Source: Schwartzia sp. (in: firmicutes)
GTDB lineage: Bacteria > Bacillota > Negativicutes > Selenomonadales > Selenomonadaceae
Length of the DNA stretch: 12,734 nucleotides
Assembly (NCBI GenBank): GCA_017939945.1
Contig: JAGAZS010000298.1
Span: 1-12,734 of the forward strand
Direction of reading: 5' to 3'
The notes below the pieces were generated by a model. That model saw only the letters and a list, made by a program, of their open reading frames with translations. It was not told the DNA's origin and made no database searches. The position numbers and the translations under genes were made by a program. Below are positions 6,792 to 12,734 of the stretch, one piece after another. Positions within the stretch are counted from its first letter, which is position 1, and each line of letters begins with the position of its first letter.

Positions 6792-9191
6792 TTATCTTCC
6801 CAACGATTCAGCGATGCTGCCGCCGCTATATCCGCCGTTATCACCGCCGTCGTAGCCACCGCCGCTGCCCGAAAGCGAATCGGCAATGCTGCCGCCGCCG
6901 GAATTTCCTCCGCTGTAACCTCCGTCGTAGCCGCCGCTAGTTCCGCCGTCATAGCCGCCGCTGCTGCCGCCCGTCATCGAGTCGGCGATGCTGCCGCCGG
7001 AATTTCCGCCATCGTATCCGCCGCCCGTTCCGGTTTGAAGCAACTCCGGATCGGCGCCGTAGCCCGTCTCGGCAAAGCCACCTTGCTGGCCCGTGGCTCC
7101 GGTCATCGAGTTGTCCACCGAGGTGGTGATTTCTCCGTTCTTGATCGTGTAGGTGACCATATTCGACAACGCAGAGTTGTTTGTCGGGTCGATGAACTCG
7201 AAGAAATAACCGTAGGTGCCGTCGCCCACATTTTCGTCTTTGACCTGCGGATTCGCACCGACGGTGAAGGTGTCCACCTCGACCTCGGTGTACTCGGTGT
7301 CCGGTCCGGAGAGAGTCATGCCGTAATGGAGAGTGGTGATCGTGTCGCCCGGCTTGATCTGGATCAGCTCGCGGCTGGCCACGAGGCTTTCAAGGCCGCG
7401 CTTGTCGTCTTTTCTCGCACCGAGGATGTTGTATTTCTCGCTCTTGTAATCATAGACGACCTGCAGATTGACGGGAACGCCGTTCAGCTTCAGCGGGATC
7501 GCGTAGAGATTGAAGTCGTCGGTTTCATAGGTAATCTCGACATAGACGGGATGGCCTTCCAGCATCGGCCATGTGCCGAAAAAGTTGTCCGTGAAGCGGC
7601 CGCGGTCCCAATCGGCGTTGATGTTGGAGTCGGAGCCGAGGTCGACCATGACGTCCTGCTTTTCATCCAGATAAACCAGCTGGCAATGGACGGCGGACAG
7701 CAGGTCTACTGACGAGGGCGGAAGCTGCACGAAAGCGTTTCCGTCCTTGTCGATGTCCACGGGCATATCTTCGAGCTGCCGCACGTTGTAGATCGGGTGG
7801 GTGCCGACGGCGGGCGCCGAAGAAGGAGCCGAGCCGAGGATGGTGGCGCTGATGCTCGCGCCCGCGCCGGGGGTGATGATTTCCGGCGTGTAGGACGGCG
7901 CCCCGCCGGACACATATTCCTGCGCCGCGCTGGGCATCTGCCCGAAAATCAGATAGTAGTAAAGGCATTTAATCGGCCCCGGCGAGACGTCGATATCCGC
8001 GTACGCACGCCAGACGTCGGCGTCGGCGTCGTAGGGATGATAGCAGGAAAGGCCCTGTCCGCCCGGGCGGTAGGAGCCGTTGACGCGATAGAGCACACAG
8101 TCGTTCAGGGCCGAGAGCAGCGGGTCGGTGGTTGAGGGCATGAGGGTTCTCGTGTTCTGCGCGAGCTGGCCGATGTCCACCATGTCGTAGTAGCCTTCCT
8201 CGCGGGTGTTGCCGCCGTAATTTTCAGAGATTCCCGCGCTGCGGCAGAGTTGGGTGAAAAACTGCCTCGGGTTCTGCGAGGCGCCCTGCAGCGCCTCGAC
8301 GCCATACGCGCCGTAAGCGGCCACCAGATCCGGGGCTTTCGAGACGTCGGAAACGGAAAGGGTGGCGATAGCCGCGGAGTCGGAACCGTCCGCCATGCAC
8401 CCCTGATAATAAGTGTCGCAGATCACTTTGCCGAGTCCCGCGCCGCCCATGGCAGGGTTGTTCGCCAATGCGCCGAGCCAGCCGGTGTAATTCCAGCCGC
8501 AGCCCGGCTCGGTTTCCTGCGAGGCCACCATATAGCGGGCCAATCCGTGCAGCGAGGCAAGACTGTCCACCGTCGCCATCAGGCAGGCGTCGAAGCCGAT
8601 GATCTCAAAGGGCGGCGCGTCGGGATTCGAGCCGTAGACGGAATCGAAAGCGTCATGGACTTCGTCGAGGCTTATCATATTGTCGGTGCGCTCGTCGTAG
8701 CATATGCCGCCGATGCTGCCGCCGCCGTGGTTCCAGAAGACGAAGACGCTGTGGTCGGCGGAGAAATTGTCCCTGCCGAAACGCAGGAAGTCCGCAAGGC
8801 CGCTTCCCGTCCCCATATCCGTGTTGGGCGTCGGGCCGAGGTCGTGCATGCCCTCCGAGTCATAGAGGAAGCGGGCCGTGCCGCCGTCGGGGATGCCGCC
8901 GATTTGCCAGCGGTGCGCGCCGCCGGCCTGAATTACAACCTTGACATTCGGCGGTAGCTGAACCTTCTGGAGCTCCCGCAGGTCGGCGGAAGCGGCGCCG
9001 TTGTCCGTTTCGAGATCGGTGCCGCAGAGATACCAGTAAATCACCCAGGTATCGGACGCGCTGTAAGTGTCGGAAAAATTCGCGCTCGGCCCCACATGGG
9101 ATGCGGCAGACGCCTGTTGACCGCCCCCGGGAAAAAACAGGAGCGCCGCCGCGGCAAGAGATGCGAGTTTTTTTACGAGTTTTCGTTTCAT
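6792..9191 (-). CDS. Secreted C11 (clostripain-family) cysteine protease with Gly-rich tail
   Basis: The product has 799 residues. A signal peptide is clear: KRKLVKK, then a hydrophobic stretch (9-20), with a likely cut after ASA near residue 29. The peptidase C11 domain (about 45-425) carries WYLCGTDLE near its start, the catalytic His155 in FWNHGGG and Cys203 in GFDACLMA. Enzymes of this caspase-like clan often cut after Arg or Lys and may self-process; this is family knowledge, not seen here. Residues about 460-700 form an extra, probably beta-rich region that I cannot assign. The tail (about 724-799) is Gly/Ser/Asp/Tyr-rich, with GGYDGG units and three copies of SIA[DE]S[LM]. The start ATG at 9191 has AGGAGGT six bases upstream and a promoter above. 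It is the first gene of an operon with the alkylsulfatase and is divergent from the NlpC/P60 gene. Substrate unknown. Confidence 0.9.
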   Translation of the reverse strand: MKRKLVKKLASLAAAALLFFPGGGQQASAASHVGPSANFSDTYSASDTWVIYWYLCGTDLETDNGAASADLRELQKVQLPPNVKVVIQAGGAHRWQIGGIPDGGTARFLYDSEGMHDLGPTPNTDMGTGSGLADFLRFGRDNFSADHSVFVFWNHGGGSIGGICYDERTDNMISLDEVHDAFDSVYGSNPDAPPFEIIGFDACLMATVDSLASLHGLARYMVASQETEPGCGWNYTGWLGALANNPAMGGAGLGKVICDTYYQGCMADGSDSAAIATLSVSDVSKAPDLVAAYGAYGVEALQGASQNPRQFFTQLCRSAGISENYGGNTREEGYYDMVDIGQLAQNTRTLMPSTTDPLLSALNDCVLYRVNGSYRPGGQGLSCYHPYDADADVWRAYADIDVSPGPIKCLYYYLIFGQMPSAAQEYVSGGAPSYTPEIITPGAGASISATILGSAPSSAPAVGTHPIYNVRQLEDMPVDIDKDGNAFVQLPPSSVDLLSAVHCQLVYLDEKQDVMVDLGSDSNINADWDRGRFTDNFFGTWPMLEGHPVYVEITYETDDFNLYAIPLKLNGVPVNLQVVYDYKSEKYNILGARKDDKRGLESLVASRELIQIKPGDTITTLHYGMTLSGPDTEYTEVEVDTFTVGANPQVKDENVGDGTYGYFFEFIDPTNNSALSNMVTYTIKNGEITTSVDNSMTGATGQQGGFAETGYGADPELLQTGTGGGYDGGNSGGSIADSMTGGSSGGYDGGTSGGYDGGYSGGNSGGGSIADSLSGSGGGYDGGDNGGYSGGSIAESLGR
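6795..7022 (-). repeat. Gly-rich coding repeats in the protease tail
   Basis: Three imperfect modules encode runs of GGYDGG/SGG followed by GGSIADSM, GGGSIADSL and GGSIAESL (residues about 724-799). On the plus strand they appear as recurring GCCGCCGTCGTAGCC-like words. Module lengths differ because the middle one has extra GGYDGG/GGYSGG units, which suggests gain or loss by recombination or slippage. Confidence 0.85.
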
Positions 9192-9221
9192 GGAGAGACC
9201 TCCTATGTCTTCTTATATTTA

Positions 9222-9249
9222 ACAATACATCTTTTTTTCAGTTTGTCAA
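9222..9249 (-). promoter_or_regulatory. Promoter of the protease-alkylsulfatase operon
   Basis: On the minus strand a perfect -35 TTGACA (9249-9244) is followed after 16 bases by TATTGT (9227-9222, 4 of 6 to the -10 consensus). Transcription would begin about 24 bases before the ATG, just ahead of the AGGAGGT ribosome site. Confidence 0.65.
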
Positions 9250-9322
9250 GAAAACGCCGGAAAAATCTGCAATCTCCCGTTGTCCTTCAGCGTTTTTTCA
9301 TGTGGATTTCAATTTTCTTTTC

Positions 9323-9353
9323 TATAATATGTTTGATTTTTTGAGAAAAGGGG
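9323..9353 (+). promoter_or_regulatory. -10 box and ribosome site of the NlpC/P60 gene
   Basis: A perfect TATAAT lies at 9323-9328 with no good -35 at normal spacing, so activation or a weak promoter is possible. AAAAGGGG (9346-9353) sits eight bases before the ATG at 9362 and decides between that start and two out-of-frame ATGs at 9355 and 9358. Confidence 0.5.
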
Positions 9354-9361
9354 CATGATGA

Positions 9362-10027
9362 ATGCGAAAATTGTTGTGCGCGGGGCTTCTTTCCCTGCTC
9401 TGCTTCGGAAATTTTTCGGCGGCGCAGGCGTCCGCGCTTCAGGTGGGCGACGAGGGCAGTGAGGTCGCGGAAGTGCAGACGGCGCTTTCCCGGCTCGGAT
9501 ATGATGTGACGCCGGACGGCTCTTACGGGCCGGGCACGGCGGCGGCGGTGACGGCTTTCGAGGCAGCGAACGGAATGGAAACGGACGGCGTCGTCGGACC
9601 GGTGGTTTATCAGGCGCTTTTGGGACGCACGATGCCGGAGATTCACCGCGGCGACAGCGCGATCGTGCGTCGTCTGACCAGCATCGCGATGCAATATGTG
9701 GGCGTTCCTTATGTGTACGGCGGCTCGACGCCGGACGGGTTCGACTGCTCGGGCTTCGTCATGTATGTCTTCCGGCAGGCAGGCATTTCCCTTCCGAGGA
9801 CGGCGGACGATCAATACCTGATTGGCGTGCCGGTGTCGCCTTCCAACCTGCGGGCCGGAGATCTGGTCTTTTTCGTGGACGACAGCGGCGAGCTGTCCCA
9901 TGTGGGCATGTACCTGAAGGACGGCGAGTTCATTCACGCCTCGATCACGACGGGCATCGACTTCGATTCGCTTCATCGCGACTGGCGTCGCGAGCATTAT
10001 CTGGGCGCGCGCCGAATCGTTCCCTGA
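9362..10027 (+). CDS. Secreted NlpC/P60 endopeptidase with peptidoglycan-binding domain
   Basis: The product (221 residues) is predicted to cut peptide stems of peptidoglycan outside the cytoplasmic membrane. A signal peptide (1-24, hydrophobic core 4-18, likely cut after AQA) has no lipobox, so this is not a lipoprotein. A PG_binding_1 domain covers about 26-86 (LQVGDEGSEVAEVQTAL, DGSYGPGT, DGVVGP). The NlpC/P60 domain (about 103-221) has the full catalytic set: Cys129 in FDCSGF, His180 in LSHVGMY and His192 in EFIHAS, with YVYGGSTPDGFDCSG as the family signature. The gene is transcribed alone, with its own -10 box and a strong terminator, divergently from the protease operon. Likely roles are wall turnover, growth or cell separation. 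Such compact PG-binding plus NlpC/P60 proteins are common in Firmicutes. Confidence 0.95.
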   Translation: MRKLLCAGLLSLLCFGNFSAAQASALQVGDEGSEVAEVQTALSRLGYDVTPDGSYGPGTAAAVTAFEAANGMETDGVVGPVVYQALLGRTMPEIHRGDSAIVRRLTSIAMQYVGVPYVYGGSTPDGFDCSGFVMYVFRQAGISLPRTADDQYLIGVPVSPSNLRAGDLVFFVDDSGELSHVGMYLKDGEFIHASITTGIDFDSLHRDWRREHYLGARRIVP

Positions 10028-10055
10028 TTGCTTCAATATTATATTATTCGCGTAT

Positions 10056-10086
10056 AAAATCCCGGGAGGCGGTTCCCGGGATTTTT
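10056..10086 (+). terminator. Intrinsic terminator of the NlpC/P60 gene
   Basis: AAAATCCCGGGA (10056-10067) pairs exactly with TCCCGGGATTTT (10074-10085) around the 6-base loop GGCGGT, and the T-run continues (10082-10086, then CTTT). It lies 28 bases after the stop codon. Confidence 0.93.
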
Positions 10087-10113
10087 CTTTATGAATTACA
10101 TAGGAAAAATGTA

Positions 10114-10142
10114 TTGTAGCCTTCGCGCAAGAATGGTAAAAT
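10114..10142 (+). promoter_or_regulatory. Promoter of the vanW-EIIA operon
   Basis: A -35-like TTGTAG (10114-10119) and a -10 TAAAAT (10137-10142, 5 of 6) are 17 bases apart. TGG before the -10 gives an extended -10. The leader would be about 55 bases, with AAGGAG at 10186-10191, a rather long 13 bases before the ATG at 10205. Confidence 0.6.
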
Positions 10143-10204
10143 GAGGAAGTCGACACGCACGGAAATTTTCGGCGTAATTTAGTTCAAGGAGTCTTTGGGA
10201 AATC

Positions 10205-11668
10205 ATGAAAGCCTTGCGGTATTTTTTGGTGGTCGTGGCCGTGGGACTGGCCGCGGTTTTGGTCGCGGATATCACGTTCCTCGGCACGGCGATGACGTAT
10301 CTGCGCGAAGGGCGCATGGCCTACGGGCTGACGATGGGCGGGCGCAACATCGGCGGGATGACGCGGGAGGAAGCCGCGCGGGAAGTGGCGCAAAGCGTGA
10401 AAAAATCTCTCGCGGGAGACGCGCTGGTGCTTTCCCTTTACGGCGGGGAGAAGACATTTCCTTTTTCGGCGGAAGAAGTGGGTCTGGACGCCGATATGGA
10501 CGCGATGCTCACCTCGGCGTACCGCACCGGACGAAGCGGCACGACCGTCCAAAATTTTTATGAAATGGTAAAATGCGCGCTGAACGGCAAGGAAGTTTTC
10601 GCCGAGGTGAAGCTGGATGAAAAGCGCCTGACCGAAACGCTGAATCGCGTAAAACAGGAAGTGGACCGGCCGCCGGTAAACGCGTCCGTCATGTTCACGG
10701 CAACGGGCATACTCCACAATGAAGGAACGACAGGGCGTCAAATGGATGTGGCGGCGCTGACGGAAAAGGTGAGGCCGAAGCTCCTTGGTCTGCATCTTCC
10801 GTGCCGCGAAGCGATCACGCTCGTCGAGACGGAGCCGGAAGTTACTCTGAAGGATATCCAGCCGATCGACGGTCTGCTGGGCAGCTGCACGACTTATTAC
10901 GGCTCGGAAACGGGACGCGGCGACAATATCGAGATTGCCACGGCTGCGCTGAACAACCGCATCGTACTCCCCGGCGAGGAGCTGTCCTTCAACACACAGG
11001 TCGGCCCGCGCCTGCCGAGCCGGGGCTACGAGACCGCGCCGGTGATCGTGGACGGGAAGGTGGAGCAGGATTTCGGCGGCGGCGTCTGCCAGGTCAGCTC
11101 TACGCTTTACAACGCGGTGCTTTTGGCGGGACTGACGCCGACGGCGCGCACGTCCCATTTTTACCCATCGGCCTATCTTCCGGCGGGGCTGGACGCTACG
11201 GTAGCCGATGGGCAGATTGATTTCGTGTTCCAAAACACACTGCCCCACAGCGTCATTTTGCGGGCAGGCGCCTATGACGGCTCGCTGACGGTGGAGGTTT
11301 ACGGACACCGGGAGGACCTGCCCGGAGAATACGATCTGGAAACGGCCATTATCGGACCGCCGCCGACGGTAGAGGTGTACCGGGTGCTGTACCAGGGCGA
11401 CAAGGTAGTCGAGCGCGAGTACCTGTATACGGACGTTTACGACGTGCCGCCGGAAGAGGACGAGAAAAAGCCGGAGCCGTCGCAAACTACGTCTGAACCG
11501 GAGCCTGAACCGGAGCCAAGGCCGGAACCGAAACCGGAAGCGCCGGTACCCGCGCCCAAGCCCGAAGCAAAAACGGAGCCGGAGCCGACGCCGCCCGCAA
11601 AACCGGAATCGAAACCAACAGAAAAACCGACGGCAAAGCCGTCGGCGGAAAAAACAGACAAACGATAA
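10205..11668 (+). CDS. Membrane-anchored VanW-domain protein with Pro-rich tail
   Basis: The product has 487 residues. An N-terminal membrane helix (about 5-28) without a clear cleavage site should leave the rest outside the membrane. Residues about 36-215 resemble the putative peptidoglycan-binding region (PG_binding_4/YoaR-like) usually in front of VanW. The VanW domain (about 222-356) shows GSCTTYYG, NIEIATAALNN, LPGEELSFN and the hallmark FGGGVCQVSSTLYNA (290-304). VanW occurs in some vancomycin-resistance clusters but its reaction is unknown; stand-alone copies like this one are not evidence of resistance. After about residue 415 comes a 70-residue low-complexity tail of EP, KP and PE units ending in basic residues, in place of the G5 domain found in some relatives. 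It leads an operon, and the EIIA gene starts 20 bases after its stop. Confidence 0.92.
   Translation: MKALRYFLVVVAVGLAAVLVADITFLGTAMTYLREGRMAYGLTMGGRNIGGMTREEAAREVAQSVKKSLAGDALVLSLYGGEKTFPFSAEEVGLDADMDAMLTSAYRTGRSGTTVQNFYEMVKCALNGKEVFAEVKLDEKRLTETLNRVKQEVDRPPVNASVMFTATGILHNEGTTGRQMDVAALTEKVRPKLLGLHLPCREAITLVETEPEVTLKDIQPIDGLLGSCTTYYGSETGRGDNIEIATAALNNRIVLPGEELSFNTQVGPRLPSRGYETAPVIVDGKVEQDFGGGVCQVSSTLYNAVLLAGLTPTARTSHFYPSAYLPAGLDATVADGQIDFVFQNTLPHSVILRAGAYDGSLTVEVYGHREDLPGEYDLETAIIGPPPTVEVYRVLYQGDKVVEREYLYTDVYDVPPEEDEKKPEPSQTTSEPEPEPEPRPEPKPEAPVPAPKPEAKTEPEPTPPAKPESKPTEKPTAKPSAEKTDKR
11465..11665 (+). repeat. Coding low-complexity Glu/Pro/Lys tail
   Basis: Codons for residues about 421-487 of the VanW protein repeat GAR-CCG and AAR-CCG words, giving alternating EP then KP-rich sequence. 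It resembles in composition the periplasm-spanning segment of TonB and is likely extended and unstructured. Confidence 0.8.
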
Positions 11669-11688
11669 TATATAATGGAGGAATCTCG

Positions 11689-12144
11689 ATGAGCCTTACG
11701 CTTTTGTCCCCGTTTGCCGGAACCATCCATCCGATCGAGGAAGCGCCCGATCCGGTCTTTTCGATGAAAATGCTGGGCGACGGATTTTTCGTGACGCCGT
11801 CGTCGGGCGAAGCCTTTTCTCCGGTCGACGGGGAAATCACCTATGTCGCGCCGACCAAGCACGGAATCCGCATTGCTGCCGCCGACGGCACGAAGGTGAC
11901 GCTCCATATCGGCACGGAATCGGGCGAGCTGAAAGGCGAAGGCTTTTCCGTATTCGTCGAACAGGGCGCGAAGGTGAAGAAGGGCGACAAACTGATGACC
12001 TTCTCACCGGAGCTTTTGCGGCAGAATCCGAAAACGACGGACGCCTGCATCTTGCTCGTCGAGGAAATGCCGGAAGGAAAAGCGGTCCGGCTGACAGCCG
12101 ACGGAGAGGTGACGCCGCTCATGGCAGTGGCGGAGATTGCTTAA
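11689..12144 (+). CDS. PTS EIIA-Glc-like (sugar phosphotransferase IIA) protein
   Basis: The product is a 151-residue single-domain protein, the normal size for stand-alone EIIA-Glc (Crr) proteins, which accept phosphate from HPr and pass it to a sugar-specific EIIB or act as regulators. Family marks are SPFAGTI (7-13), DPVFSMKMLGDG (21-32), PVDGEI (45-50), TKHGIRIA (56-63) and LHIG...LKGEGF (72-86). His58 and His73 are 15 apart, as are His75 and phospho-accepting His90 of E. coli EIIA-Glc. The loop after the active His reads GTESGEL where the family usually has GIDTVEL, a noticeable divergence. It has a strong GGAGGA ribosome site six bases before the ATG. It follows the vanW gene by 20 bases and probably shares its transcript. 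No EIIB/EIIC gene is nearby, so the partner is unknown. It ends tail-to-tail with the nitrilase gene, stop codons overlapping. Confidence 0.92.
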   Translation: MSLTLLSPFAGTIHPIEEAPDPVFSMKMLGDGFFVTPSSGEAFSPVDGEITYVAPTKHGIRIAAADGTKVTLHIGTESGELKGEGFSVFVEQGAKVKKGDKLMTFSPELLRQNPKTTDACILLVEEMPEGKAVRLTADGEVTPLMAVAEIA

Positions 12145-12734
12145 TAGAGTTCTTCTCTCCTGTCGTGGAACACGTCAATCGTTCTCTTGATTTCGTCGCG
12201 TACGGAAAGATCAATCCCGGCAGTCAGTATCGCTTCTCCTTCGTCGGCTTCGGCCAGCCTTTCGCCCCACGGGTCGATGATGGCGGAGTGTCCGCCCAGC
12301 GGCATCCCGTTTGCGAAAGTGCCGCTGCCGTTAACCGCAACGAAAAAGACCTGATTCTCGACGGCCCGCGCCTGTGAAAGCGTCCGCCAATGGGCGATGC
12401 GCGCCGTCGGCCACGCGGAGGGCAGGAAGATCAGCGCCGCGTCCTCCAGCGCGTAACGCCGGAAAAGCTCCGGAAAGCGCAGGTCGTAGCAGACAGCTAC
12501 GGCGCACTTTACGCCGTCGAGGGAAAAGACCGCCCGGTGGTCTCCCTTGCGGAAGAATTTATCTTCCTTCGCCGGAGAGAAAAGGTGCGTCTTGTCGTAA
12601 TCGGCGACAAGCTCGCCGTTCCGATCAAAGACATAGCAGCGGTTCGCGATATACTCGCCGGTTTTCACGGCGACGGAGCCGCCGACAAGGTTGACGCCGT
12701 ATTGTTTCGCCAGGGACGAAAGTAATTTCTTCGA
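12141..12734 (-). CDS. Nitrilase-superfamily carbon-nitrogen hydrolase (5' end cut)
   Basis: The frame is open to the window edge, so 197 C-terminal residues are present out of an expected 260-280. The GTG at 12668 is not the true start, because conserved sequence (KQYGVNLVGGS) continues upstream of it. Two of the three catalytic residues are visible: Lys in YDKTHLF (codon 12591-12593) and Cys in AVCYDLRFPELFR (codon 12489-12491). The catalytic Glu should lie beyond the edge. ARAVENQVFFVAVN and GGHSAIIDPWG are further family marks. The pattern is closest to the omega-amidase/Nit branch, which hydrolyses small omega-amides such as 2-oxoglutaramate; branch assignment is tentative and the exact substrate cannot be read. 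Its TAA overlaps the EIIA stop in the shared TTAA, leaving no space for a terminator between the two. Confidence 0.93.
   Translation of the reverse strand, partial: SKKLLSSLAKQYGVNLVGGSVAVKTGEYIANRCYVFDRNGELVADYDKTHLFSPAKEDKFFRKGDHRAVFSLDGVKCAVAVCYDLRFPELFRRYALEDAALIFLPSAWPTARIAHWRTLSQARAVENQVFFVAVNGSGTFANGMPLGGHSAIIDPWGERLAEADEGEAILTAGIDLSVRDEIKRTIDVFHDRREELY

Noticed and set aside
5870..6940. 356-codon plus-strand frame opposite the alkylsulfatase
   Set aside because: Antisense shadow rich in Arg and Phe with no recognisable domain.
6773..6952. N-terminal extension of the alkylsulfatase to 708 residues
   Set aside because: It overlaps the repeat-coding end of the protease in another frame and is Ala/Thr-rich from the GC repeats; a good ribosome site precedes the internal ATG at 6772.
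9251..9296. AAAACGC ... GCGTTTT inverted repeat in the divergent intergenic region
   Set aside because: Arms are only 7 bases with a 32-base centre; expected by chance in this sequence and not a convincing operator.
9287..10156. 289-codon minus-strand frame opposite the NlpC/P60 gene
   Set aside because: It crosses the NlpC/P60 terminator and promoter and shows only shadow composition; the plus-strand gene has the full catalytic set.
10184..11485. 433-codon open frame antisense to the VanW gene
   Set aside because: Arg/His-rich shadow with no motif; the opposite strand has VanW signatures, a ribosome site and a promoter.
10205..11668. VanW gene as evidence of vancomycin resistance
   Set aside because: No vanH/vanA/vanX-type ligase, dehydrogenase or dipeptidase gene is near; stand-alone VanW proteins are common housekeeping or unknown-function genes.
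11671..11676. TATAAT just before the EIIA gene as a separate promoter
   Set aside because: It has no -35 at normal spacing, and a transcript from it would start at or after the ribosome site.

Overview
The window reads as a piece of chromosome from a moderately GC-rich, diderm-type Firmicute. My best guess is a member of the Negativicutes (Selenomonas/Mitsuokella-like), made from gene content alone and not from any search. Two kinds of evidence point there. An AcrB/HAE1-type RND transporter normally needs an outer membrane. Alongside it sit Firmicute-style genes (VanW-domain protein, C11 clostripain-type protease, NlpC/P60 endopeptidase, stand-alone EIIA-Glc) with strong AGGAGG-type ribosome sites and sigma70/sigmaA-like promoters. 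A Synergistetes-like origin is the main alternative.

Layout, left to right. (1) 1-1400: an 18-bp perfect inverted repeat, then a promoter and a plus-strand AAA ATPase of the AAA_14/DUF4143 type. (2) 1361-4820: a bidirectional terminator, then a minus-strand RND efflux transporter (TTG start) that looks monocistronic. It has its own promoter and no membrane-fusion or outer-membrane partner beside it. (3) 4773-9250: a minus-strand two-gene operon. A secreted C11 protease with a glycine-rich repeat tail is followed after 19 nt by a cytoplasmic class B alkylsulfatase and a clear terminator. (4) 9300-10090: divergently from that operon, a secreted peptidoglycan-binding NlpC/P60 endopeptidase with its own terminator. 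(5) 10110-12144: a plus-strand operon of a membrane-anchored VanW protein with a Glu/Pro/Lys-rich tail, then an EIIA-Glc-like PTS protein. (6) 12141-12734: a minus-strand nitrilase-superfamily gene, cut by the window edge, whose stop codon overlaps the EIIA stop.

The window is dominated by cell-envelope functions: efflux, a secreted protease, a wall hydrolase and a VanW protein. An alkylsulfatase, a PTS regulator or transporter subunit and an amidase-type enzyme bring the metabolic side. No tRNA, rRNA, insertion sequence, CRISPR array or complete mobile element was seen. No gene-free stretch exceeds 300 bases; the largest, 4542-4825, holds the RND promoter, one AT-rich inverted repeat and the alkylsulfatase terminator. 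I found no convincing new multi-gene system. The most unusual points are the solitary RND gene with an arginine in its proton-relay helix, the triple SIA[DE]S repeat tail on the protease, and the TonB-like tail on the VanW protein.
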